From: Streptomyces massasporeus
Lineage (GTDB): Bacteria > Actinomycetota > Actinomycetes > Streptomycetales > Streptomycetaceae
Direction: 5' to 3'
DNA: 64,000 bases
Assembly (NCBI RefSeq): GCF_014648995.1
Contig: NZ_BMSE01000011.1
Span: 124,001 to 188,000, forward strand
The notes beneath the pieces are model-generated. The model was not told the DNA's origin, ran no database searches, and was given only the letters and a program-made list of their open reading frames with translations. The position numbers and the translations under genes are program-made. How positions within the stretch are numbered: position 1 is the first letter of the stretch; each line of letters starts with the position of its first letter. Below, piece after piece: positions 57,717 to 64,000 of this stretch.

Positions 57717-58246
57717 GACCGGACCCTCCTCGTCGGCTGCCCCGCCGATCCCGAGTGCCCGCACACGCCGCCGCGGTAACGTCCACACCACGTGACACGT
57801 GGGCCTCCGCCTGCAGGTGCGGTACGGCCGGATCTCCCGGGCATCGTCCTGGCACCGCACCGCACGCCGCGCCACCCGCCACCCCGCTTCGGTATCCGCC
57901 CGGGGGCCGGAACTCCGCAAAGCCCTGCCACGCGGGAGAATCCAGAACGCCTGGGAAGCAGAGGGCTACGTCCTGCCCGGCGCCGGGGCGGCTGGTGGGC
58001 GGGATGGGCTGAATCAACCGGCCCTGGCTGCTGCTCACCGGCCTCTCCCGAGCGCTCTCCGGCCCTGCTGTCGGTCCGGCCGCCCGTCCGACAACCCGGA
58101 CAGTCGGGCACATGGGCCTGGCAGGGCAATACGGGGAGGCCGATTGGGCCCGACATGCGCAAGCGTTCGCGCGCCCCCGTCGGCCAGGCTGACTGGGAAG
58201 CCCAGGGGTCGGGAGCCACCCGGCTCCGCAGCCGGAGGTTGCCGTC
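57717..58246. other. 530-base divergent control region
   Basis: The gap separates the four-TM protein gene from the divergent DUF1931 gene. I see no convincing coding frame. It contains a degenerate OsdR-like box (58137-58150, AGGCCGATTGGGCC, three mismatches) about 100 bases before DUF1931, and the paired hairpins at 58212-58237. Confidence 0.5.
58212..58237 (+). promoter_or_regulatory. Two mutually exclusive leader hairpins over the DUF1931 ribosome site
   Basis: Hairpin 1 pairs GGAGCC (58212-58217) with GGCTCC (58222-58227). Hairpin 2 pairs CTCCG (58224-58228) with CGGAG (58233-58237), which covers most of the Shine-Dalgarno GGAGG at 58234-58238. They share 58224-58227, so only one can form. 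Stems are short and GC-rich, so chance is possible. Confidence 0.35.
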
Positions 58247-58696
58247 ATGACCGTGATGTCCATCGCCAAATTCGAGAGGTTCTTTCGCGCGGCCGCAGGA
58301 CTGAACGTCGACAAGAACGATCTCAAGCGCTACAGCGACTTCGTCGACGCCAAGCTCTACGATCTGCTGACCGTCGCCCAGGCCACCGCCAAGGCCAACG
58401 GGCGCGACATCATCCGGACATCTGACCTGCCGATCACGAAAGGCCTGCAGGAGAGCATTCACCACTTCCGGAAGATCGACCAGGAAGTGGAACTCAAGCC
58501 GATCCTGGAACAGCTCGCCACCCATCCCGCTCTGGACCGCACGCCCGATGAGGAGACCGAGGCGGCCTATCCGCACATCATCGGCGGACTCAGCCTGGCC
58601 CTTGCCCAGAGTTTCAAGATCCTCCACCCCGACCTGAAAAACCCCCAGACCCAGCACTGGGACGAGGCGCGAGCCGTCTTCGACCTCCTGCTGTGA
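58247..58696 (+). CDS. DUF1931 histone-fold protein
   Basis: 149 residues; GGAGG lies eight bases before the ATG. The whole chain matches DUF1931: SIAKFERFFRAAAGLNVDKNDLKRYSDFVDAKLYDLL, ANGRDIIRTSDLPITKGLQESI, then AYPHIIGGLSLALAQSFKILHPDLKNPQTQHW in the second half. Structures of this family from thermophiles show two histone folds in one chain, a pseudodimer. Whether it binds DNA in Streptomyces is not established. It lies just beyond the dormancy-type cluster, before a SpoIIE phosphatase. Confidence 0.88.
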   Translation: MTVMSIAKFERFFRAAAGLNVDKNDLKRYSDFVDAKLYDLLTVAQATAKANGRDIIRTSDLPITKGLQESIHHFRKIDQEVELKPILEQLATHPALDRTPDEETEAAYPHIIGGLSLALAQSFKILHPDLKNPQTQHWDEARAVFDLLL

Positions 58697-58740
58697 GGGG
58701 CGACCGGAACAGGCGGTGCGGGCCACGGATCATCGAAGGC

Positions 58741-59934
58741 ATGGACAGGAACGTGTCCGTCGGGCCCGGGGAGCGGCAGCTGGATGAACTGGCCAGGGCG
58801 GCCCAGCTGGCATCACCTGCGGAACTGCCCGTGGTCCTGAACCGGTATGCCGAGTCCATGGGGCTGGGCAGGGCCGTTGTCTATCTGGTCGACATCCAGC
58901 AAAGACTGCTGGTGCCGTTCGTCGAAGGCGAGCCGGAACTGGAGCTCGACACGTCGCTGACCGGATGGGCCTACCGCAGCAACTCTCTCCGAGTGGAAGA
59001 AACCCCCTCCGGAGGGCTGAACGTGTGGCTGCCTCTGACCGACGGGGCGGAGCGGCTGGGCGTCGTCGAGCTGGCCATGAGCACCCTGGACGGGCTCAAG
59101 CTACGGCGCTGCCGAACGGCGGCGCTGCTCCTCGCACTGATCATCACATCCAAGCGCACCTACAGCGACTCCATCGCGCAGCGCATGCGTACCCGGCCGA
59201 TGCACCTGCCCACGGAGATGGTGAGGGCATTTCTCCCTCCCCGGTCGATCGGCACCGGGCGGGTCGTGTCGACGGCGGTTCTGGAACCTGCGTACGAACT
59301 GGGCGGCGATGCTTTCGACCATGCGTTCACCGAGGACGTTCTGCACGCCGCAGTACTCGACGGCATGGGGCACGATCTGGCGTCCGGACTTGCCACCTCT
59401 GTCGCCATGGCAGGCTGCCGTAACGCCCGGCGCAGCGGGGCAGAACTGAACGAACTCGTGGGCACCGTGGACGAGGCACTGGCGAAGTGGCTTCCGGAGC
59501 AGTTCTGCACGGGTGTCTTCACACAGTTGCACATGCCCACGGGTGTGCTGCGATGGTGCAACTGCGGTCACCCGCCTCCGTTGCTCATCCGTCGCCACCG
59601 TCTGCTCCACGAGGCATTGGAGCGGCCATCTGAGCCACCTTTGGGTCTGCCCGCCGGTCTCGCCGGGACCACCCGTCAGGTGCACGACGTCAGCCTCGAG
59701 CCCGGTGACCGAATACTGCTCTACTCAGACGGCGTCGTGGAATCACGCGACGAGGCGGGCGAGGAGTTCGGTCTGGAACGCTTCACCGACTACGTCATCC
59801 GGTCGACCGCAGCAGGGCAGAGCGCCCCGGAAGTGCTGCGCCTGCTCATCCACGCCATCCTCGAGCATCAGCACGACGAACTCAGCGACGACGCAACGAT
59901 CTTGATGTTCGAGTGGCAGCCCCCTGATCCGTGA
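58741..59934 (+). CDS. GAF-SpoIIE (PP2C-type) serine phosphatase
   Basis: 397 residues if started at the ATG at 58741; a GTG at 58693 overlapping the DUF1931 stop would add 16 residues. A GAF-like region (ASPAELPVVLNRYAESMGLGRAVVYLVD ... TLDGLKLRRC) precedes the SpoIIE/RsbU phosphatase domain with metal-binding aspartates in ELGGDAFDHAF, AVLDGMGHDLASGLATSVA and LYSDGVVESRDEAG. It probably dephosphorylates a STAS antagonist, for example one like that at 47721, to release a stress sigma factor. Confidence 0.87.
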   Translation: MDRNVSVGPGERQLDELARAAQLASPAELPVVLNRYAESMGLGRAVVYLVDIQQRLLVPFVEGEPELELDTSLTGWAYRSNSLRVEETPSGGLNVWLPLTDGAERLGVVELAMSTLDGLKLRRCRTAALLLALIITSKRTYSDSIAQRMRTRPMHLPTEMVRAFLPPRSIGTGRVVSTAVLEPAYELGGDAFDHAFTEDVLHAAVLDGMGHDLASGLATSVAMAGCRNARRSGAELNELVGTVDEALAKWLPEQFCTGVFTQLHMPTGVLRWCNCGHPPPLLIRRHRLLHEALERPSEPPLGLPAGLAGTTRQVHDVSLEPGDRILLYSDGVVESRDEAGEEFGLERFTDYVIRSTAAGQSAPEVLRLLIHAILEHQHDELSDDATILMFEWQPPDP

Positions 59935-59967
59935 TGGCATGAGTACTCATGGCCTCCTCCACCGGGG

Positions 59968-60395
59968 TCACGGCAGGAGCGCGGCAAACGAGTTCGGCAC
60001 CCGGGACTTGAGGTGCTGCCATTCGCCGGCGCTCACATGGCGTTCCAGCGTTTTCAGTACGGTGCGCACCAGATTCTCGCTGCCGCCCTCGACCGCGTAG
60101 GGGAATTCACTCCGGACCCGTGCGAGGAACTCCTCGTTGCTCATCTTTACGGGCGTATCGGCCGGTTTCCAGCCGTCGTAGTAGACGCCTTGACGATGGT
60201 CGGCAGTTGGGCGCCGAACTGTACGGCCGTCTCGACCGGGAGACGATCCCGAAGCGGGTGCAGCACGGCCCGCAGTGCCGCATACGACTGCTTACGCCGT
60301 TCCTTGGGCCACCCGAAAGCCTCCTCGACGTCTTTGAGGAGCCGATTGGCCTTGTCCACCATGGTGTCGAACGAGGAAAAACCTGTATCAACCAT
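59968..60395 (-). pseudogene. DUF2267 gene with a single-base frameshift
   Basis: From the ATG at 60395 the frame reads MVDTGFSSFDTMVDKANRLL ... FGAQLPTIVKA and then runs to an early stop at 60147. Shifting frame at about 60185-60190 restores VYYDGWKPADTPVKMSNEEFLARV and continues to a natural stop at 59968 (ending PNSFAALLP). DUF2267 proteins normally read QLPxxVxxxYYDGW without a break, so one G appears lost. Original length would be about 142 residues. It is either a recent mutation or a sequencing error. An intact paralogue lies 35 bases upstream. Confidence 0.85.
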
Positions 60396-60430
60396 GTGCG
60401 TGGGCCTTTCGTTCTGAGCGCCTCACGAAC

Positions 60431-60823
60431 TCAGTCCGCGAGGTCGGCTTTTCCGAACAGGACCGCGTAACTGGAGGGGAGTTGGCTGATGATCTGATTC
60501 AGTTCTCCGCCAGTCACAGCGTCGGCAACGGTGGTCAGGACCGCGCTGGCGTCCCACTGTGCCGTACGCGGCCGGGCACCCGTGCGCTCGGCGACCCGGC
60601 GGTAGAACTCTTCGATCCCGAAGCTCTGCGCCTTCTGGGGCGTTGCATGGTCCAGAACCAGTCCCAGCGGGCCGGGCAGTTGGGATGCCAGGTCCTTGAC
60701 CTCTCCCGGGCTGATCCGTTGGGCCAGCACTTCCAGCACGGCGTTGGTGACGTCCGCGGCTTCGTCCTGTTCCTTGTATTCGCCTCGCTCGCGTACGTGG
60801 GCAAGGAATCCGTCGTATTTCAT
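60431..60823 (-). CDS. DUF2267 protein
   Basis: 130 residues. Two related helical halves are seen: YDGFLAHVRERGEYKEQDEAADVTNAVLEVLAQRISPGEVKDLASQLPGPL, and FGIEEFYRRVAERTGARPRTAQWDASAVLTTVADAVTGGELNQIISQLPSSY. Both end in the QLP motif that marks the family, and the partial strings quoted are separate stretches of normal sequence. No activity is known for DUF2267, which often sits near stress genes in actinobacteria. It is followed by the frameshifted paralogue. Confidence 0.87.
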   Translation of the reverse strand: MKYDGFLAHVRERGEYKEQDEAADVTNAVLEVLAQRISPGEVKDLASQLPGPLGLVLDHATPQKAQSFGIEEFYRRVAERTGARPRTAQWDASAVLTTVADAVTGGELNQIISQLPSSYAVLFGKADLAD

Positions 60824-60844
60824 CGCTGCCTCCTTCTGCGCCGG

Positions 60845-62776
60845 TCACCGCTGGTCATGGGGGTCGCCCGGTGCGCTGTCGGACCGGCCGGGTCCGTCCG
60901 TCGGCGCGTAGCTGCCGTGCGCAAGGCTCTTGGCCCTGGACTCCCGCTCGGACTCACGCAGGGCGCGGCGGAAGCGTCCGGGGCCCCAGGAAAGGCCCCT
61001 CACGGCCTGCTCGAGTCGGTCGCGGCTCGTCGGGCCGGTTTCCTGGAGCGCGTGGGTGATCTGTTCGATCTCGTCGTCGAGGCGTTGTTCGGCCATGGCG
61101 GACGTGCGGCTTGTTGCGCCCGCGGTGCCGACCATCCCCGGCGAGTACAGGGTGCTGCCCGGTCCGGTGCCCGGGCGGTAGCGGCGGGCTCCGGCTCCCT
61201 CCCGCTCCCGGCGGCGGGCGGTGCGGTCGGCGATCCGCTGTTCCCGCTCGTCCGCGGCCTGCCGGACGTGCTCGGGCCGGCGGCGGTCTCGTGTGTCCTG
61301 TGGCGCGGGCTCGTTGCGCCAGGCCGCCTCGGCTTCCTCAGCGGTGAGCGGCCGGGCGATGTTCTCCAGGGACTGTTGTTCGGCCCGGACACCGAAGAAG
61401 ACCTCGGCCAGCCCGCCGAGCGCCATGGCTGCCGCTCCGACGAGGAAGCCGATGGCCACCAGGTCCGCATCGCCACTGTGAATCAAGTGGCCGAACAGCA
61501 GCGGGCCGGTGATTCCGCCCACGGCCGTGCCGATCGCGAAGAACAGCGAGATGGACAGAGCTCGGGTCTCCATGGGGAAGACCTCGCTCACCGTCAGGTA
61601 GGCCGAGCTCGCTCCCGCGGACGCCACGAAGAAGGTCAGCGAGACCAGCAGGAAGAACGACCATGTCGTCAGCGAGCCGTTGACCAGCAGGACGGCGAGC
61701 ACGGCTGCCACGACTGCCGATCCGAAGTAGGTGCCCGCGATCATCGGCTTCCTGCCCACGGTGTCGAACAGTCGGCCGAGAAGGAGTGGTCCGAGGAAGT
61801 TGGCGATGGCGAAGAGGGCCAGGAAGTAGGGGATCGAGCCGGAGCCGATGTCGAAGAAGCCGTTCAGGATCGTGCCCAGGTCGAAGACGATCGCGTTGTA
61901 CAGGAACGCCTGTCCGACGAAGAGGGCCAGACCGAGAACGGCGCGACGCGGGTAGCGCCGCAGAGCCGTGCCGGCGATCTCCCTGAACGGGATGACGTCG
62001 CGCTGCCGTACGGTGACCGCCTCGCCCGGTTCCGGCAGCTCGCGGTCGGTCTCTTGGCGGACCTCGGCCTCGATCCGGTCGACGATGCGTTCAGCCTCGT
62101 CTTCATGCCCGTGGATGAACAGCCAGCGCGGACTCTCCGGCACATGGCGGCGTACCAGCATGATGCCCAGGCCCAGGATGCCGCCCAGGCCGAAGGCCAG
62201 CCGCCAGCCGAGGTCGTCTGCCAGCAGGCTCTCGTTGAGAAGCAGCACGGCGACCAGGCTGCCGAGCGCCGCACCGACCCAGTAGCTGCCGTTGATGGCC
62301 AGATCCACCTGTCCGCGGTTACGGGCCGGAATCAGCTCGTCGATGGCCGAGTTGATCGCGGCGTACTCTCCGCCGATGCCCATACCGGTGATGAAACGGG
62401 CGAGGTAGAGGTACCAGGCGTCATGGGCGAACGCGGTCGCGACGGTGGCGAGGATGTAGATGCCGAGCGTGAGCATGAACAGCTTCTTGCGCCCGTAGCG
62501 GTCGGTGAGCCTCCCGAACAGGAGAGCGCCCGCACACGCGCCTGCCACGTAGATGGCGGCGGCAGTGCCGATGTCGGCGCTGGTCAGGTTGATGCCGCTG
62601 CCCGGCTCGGTCATACGGGCGGCAACCGCTCCGACGATCGTCACTTCGAGTCCGTCCAGAATCCAGACGGTTCCCAGACCGATGACGATCCGCCAGTGGA
62701 ATCGGGACCACGGCAGCCGGTCCAGTCGGGCGGGGACCTTGGTGGTGACGACACCGAGCTCGGCGGTGGTGGTCAT
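60845..62776 (-). CDS. MFS transporter (sugar-porter/metabolite-H+ symporter) with long charged C-terminus
   Basis: 643 residues. Twelve membrane helices occupy about 30-460. The signatures are GRLTDRYGRKKLF (loop 2-3), RFITGMGIGGEYAAINSAIDELIPARNRG and PESPRWLFIHGHEDEAERI at the central loop, then LLLGRLFDTVGRKPMIAG. The remaining 180 or so residues are hydrophilic, rich in Arg and Glu (REREGAGARRYRPG ... EQITHALQETGPTSRDRLEQAVRG), which is not usual for this family. The substrate is probably a small organic acid or sugar. Confidence 0.83.
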   Translation of the reverse strand: MTTTAELGVVTTKVPARLDRLPWSRFHWRIVIGLGTVWILDGLEVTIVGAVAARMTEPGSGINLTSADIGTAAAIYVAGACAGALLFGRLTDRYGRKKLFMLTLGIYILATVATAFAHDAWYLYLARFITGMGIGGEYAAINSAIDELIPARNRGQVDLAINGSYWVGAALGSLVAVLLLNESLLADDLGWRLAFGLGGILGLGIMLVRRHVPESPRWLFIHGHEDEAERIVDRIEAEVRQETDRELPEPGEAVTVRQRDVIPFREIAGTALRRYPRRAVLGLALFVGQAFLYNAIVFDLGTILNGFFDIGSGSIPYFLALFAIANFLGPLLLGRLFDTVGRKPMIAGTYFGSAVVAAVLAVLLVNGSLTTWSFFLLVSLTFFVASAGASSAYLTVSEVFPMETRALSISLFFAIGTAVGGITGPLLFGHLIHSGDADLVAIGFLVGAAAMALGGLAEVFFGVRAEQQSLENIARPLTAEEAEAAWRNEPAPQDTRDRRRPEHVRQAADEREQRIADRTARRREREGAGARRYRPGTGPGSTLYSPGMVGTAGATSRTSAMAEQRLDDEIEQITHALQETGPTSRDRLEQAVRGLSWGPGRFRRALRESERESRAKSLAHGSYAPTDGPGRSDSAPGDPHDQR

Positions 62777-62865
62777 GCCGTGCCTCCTCGTTCAGGGCCA
62801 TGGGCTGTTGCCTGGAGAGGGACAGGACAGGCCGGAATGAACTGGTCCGCATAGAGTGGTCTTCT

Positions 62866-63147
62866 GTGCTGCGCTGCCACCTTCTGGGACACCGTTTTCG
62901 CTTTCTCCATGAGGGCGACACGATGCTCTGGCGCTGCGCGCGTGGGTGCGGAGCGGGGGGAAGCAAGCGATATCCGACGGCCCAGGACGCCGAGCGTTAC
63001 GCACGGGCATTCGACCGCGAGGACCAGGCGGACATGGGCCGGCGAGCCCCGCTCGGTCTGCTCCCCCTTCGGCTGCTGCGCGCCTGGCGTCTGCGGCGCC
63101 GAAAGGAAGCCGGTGGCGAGCCACATGCCGGGTCTTCGCCGCCGTGA
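62866..63147 (+). CDS. Small Cys/His-rich protein, zinc-ribbon-like
   Basis: 93 residues from a GTG at 62866. The N-terminal part VLRCHLLGHRFRFLHEGDTMLWRCARGCG has a CxxxxH...CxxxC arrangement that suits a single zinc site. Then YPTAQDAERYARAFDRED and a basic tail follow. I have seen this arrangement in short actinobacterial proteins of unknown function. It is divergent from the MFS gene, with an 89-base gap. A DNA- or RNA-binding role is possible but unproven. Confidence 0.7.
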   Translation: MLRCHLLGHRFRFLHEGDTMLWRCARGCGAGGSKRYPTAQDAERYARAFDREDQADMGRRAPLGLLPLRLLRAWRLRRRKEAGGEPHAGSSPP

Positions 63148-63207
63148 CGGGTCGTGATACGGGACGTCATTCATGAGTCACCCCGGATGTCGAGCCTCGC
63201 CGGCCCG

Positions 63208-63241
63208 GCCGCGGTGCCGGACGGGTGTCCGGAACCGCGGC
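63208..63241. terminator. Bidirectional hairpin terminator
   Basis: GCCGCGGT (63208-63215) pairs with ACCGCGGC (63234-63241), and CCGGAC (63217-63222) with GTCCGG (63227-63232), leaving one mismatch and a GGGT loop. It lies in the 103-base gap between the convergent zinc-ribbon-like and Hsp20 genes. Confidence 0.8.
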
Positions 63242-63250
63242 GTTCGCGTC

Positions 63251-63748
63251 TCAGCCGCTGCTCCCGGTGCTTTCACTCGTCTCGCTGATCTCGACGTGCC
63301 GGGGCTTTGCGACCTCGGCCTTGGGGACGGCGATGGTGAGCACCCCCTCCGACATCTGCGCATTGATCTTTTCGGTGTCGACCTCTCCGGGCAGCCGCAG
63401 CCGGTACTCGAAGGCTCCGGTGCGGCGGGTGCTCCGTCGCAGGACACCTTTGCGTTCCTTCTCCTTGATCTCTCCGGTGACCACCAGCTCCTGGCCGTTC
63501 GCTTCGACGTCGATGTCCTTGCTCTTGACACCGGGGAGTTCGATCTCGATGTGGAAGGCGTCGTCGGACTCCGTGACATCCGCCAGGGGTGTCCACGCGA
63601 CTGCGGGCGCCGCGCCTCCCACCGTGGATTCGATCAGTCCGCTCATCTCGCTGAGCAGTTGGTCGAACTCCGTCATCGGATTGCGTGCCCAGCCAAGCGG
63701 CCTGGCCTGCATTGCGGCACCCCGTTGGTGCCGGACAGGCGTAGTCAT
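63251..63748 (-). CDS. Hsp20/alpha-crystallin small heat-shock protein
   Basis: 165 residues. The ATG at 63748 has GGAGG eight bases upstream, better placed than the ATG six bases earlier. The alpha-crystallin domain spans about 50-150: WTPLADVTESDDAFHIEIELPGVKSKDIDVEANGQELVVTGEI in part, with YRLRLPGEVDTEKINAQMSEGVLTIAVPK closing (C-terminal GVL motif). It is an ATP-independent holdase chaperone. HspX/Acr is a marker of the mycobacterial DosR regulon, but no box is seen before this gene. Confidence 0.9.
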   Translation of the reverse strand: MTTPVRHQRGAAMQARPLGWARNPMTEFDQLLSEMSGLIESTVGGAAPAVAWTPLADVTESDDAFHIEIELPGVKSKDIDVEANGQELVVTGEIKEKERKGVLRRSTRRTGAFEYRLRLPGEVDTEKINAQMSEGVLTIAVPKAEVAKPRHVEISETSESTGSSG

Positions 63749-63794
63749 TCCCATCGCCTCCTTCTCCTTCTCGTGATCTCGTCGCTCTCTGGGG

Positions 63795-64000
63795 TCATGC
63801 GAGCCAAGCGGACTCCTTCGGACGGGTGTGCGCGGAGCTGTCGGTGCCGCCGGGCGCGGCCGTGTGGCCCAGGTGGCGGTGCACGAAATGGATGCTCATC
63901 GCGCCTTCGCCGACCGCGGAGGCCACGCGTTTCACAGAGCCGCTGCGGACGTCGCCCGCGGCGAAGACACCAGGCAGGCTGGTCTCCAACGTCAGGCAGT
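63795..64000 (-). CDS. Thioredoxin-reductase-like FAD oxidoreductase, C-terminal part
   Basis: Only the last 67 or so residues are inside the window. LETSLPGVFAAGDVRSGSVKRVASAVGEGAMSI, quoted in part, is the FAD-binding close of the TrxB family, with GDVR contacting flavin. A tail of about 25 residues follows (HTAAPGGTDSSAHTRPKESAWLA). In Streptomyces this type is often fused to an N-terminal cyclic-nucleotide domain, which cannot be checked here. Confidence 0.8.
   Translation of the reverse strand, partial: CLTLETSLPGVFAAGDVRSGSVKRVASAVGEGAMSIHFVHRHLGHTAAPGGTDSSAHTRPKESAWLA

Noticed and set aside
58137..58150. OsdR-like box before DUF1931 (AGGCCGATTGGGCC)
   Set aside because: Three of 14 positions differ from the palindrome, which is not enough in a GC-rich genome to call it a site. 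Mentioned only as degenerate.
1..64000. CRISPR arrays, tRNA or rRNA genes, insertion sequences, prophage
   Set aside because: None seen. The only regular repeats are the TPR array, the 27-bp and 24-bp tandem repeats and the 21-bp duplicate.

Overview
This is a high-GC actinobacterial window that fits Streptomyces. Coding frames have GC-rich third positions, GTG starts and ATGA/GTGA overlaps are frequent, and DUF397, DUF2267, DUF1931, PucR and TPR-kinase families are present. I see no rRNA, tRNA, CRISPR array, transposase or integrase. Gene starts were set by hand from Shine-Dalgarno spacing and overlaps.

Region by region. (1) 1-1.1 kb: the end of a universal stress protein (USP) gene and a DUF397 gene. 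(2) 1.2-7.1 kb: a block matching in content and family the mycobacterial sterol side-chain locus ltp3-ltp4-DUF35-echA19-fadD19, with a KstR-like site and a separate palindromic operator in the divergent promoter. (3) 7.2-24.7 kb: an LtaS/sulfatase-like membrane protein, two alpha/beta hydrolases, an AMP-ligase, a secreted Ntn-type acylase of the AHL/lipopeptide acylase family, a DUF418 membrane protein, a second acyl-CoA ligase coupled to a nitronate monooxygenase (with a second copy of the operator), a secreted serine hydrolase, a phytoene-desaturase-like oxidoreductase and a soluble Ser/Thr kinase with a nine-unit TPR tail. (4) 24.8-29.1 kb: an MpaB-type oxygenase divergent from a family-5 binding protein and a fused permease, with an iron-box-like palindrome between them and no ATPase gene. 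(5) 29.2-40.9 kb: a nine-gene polyamine-like uptake and oxidation operon divergent from a PucR regulator.

(6) 41.6-64 kb is the most interesting part. It resembles a dormancy/hypoxia regulon. A DevR/OsdR-type response regulator and a DevS/OsdK-type GAF-GAF kinase, which keeps the heme-ligand histidine and the distal tyrosine, sit among three USPs, a CBS-BON protein, a flavodoxin, a zinc alcohol dehydrogenase, an XRE-FMN split-barrel protein, a GH65 phosphorylase and a cNMP-domain protein. Copies of one 14-bp palindrome, GGGCCGATCGGCCC, or close variants, precede the main transcription units. Downstream lie a FUSC protein, an uncharacterised four-TM protein, a DUF1931 histone-fold protein, a SpoIIE phosphatase, a DUF2267 pair (one copy frameshifted), an MFS transporter, an Hsp20 and the end of a thioredoxin-reductase-like gene. 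The working model is that the kinase senses O2, NO or redox state, and the regulator switches on stress, fermentation and carbohydrate functions through the palindromes.
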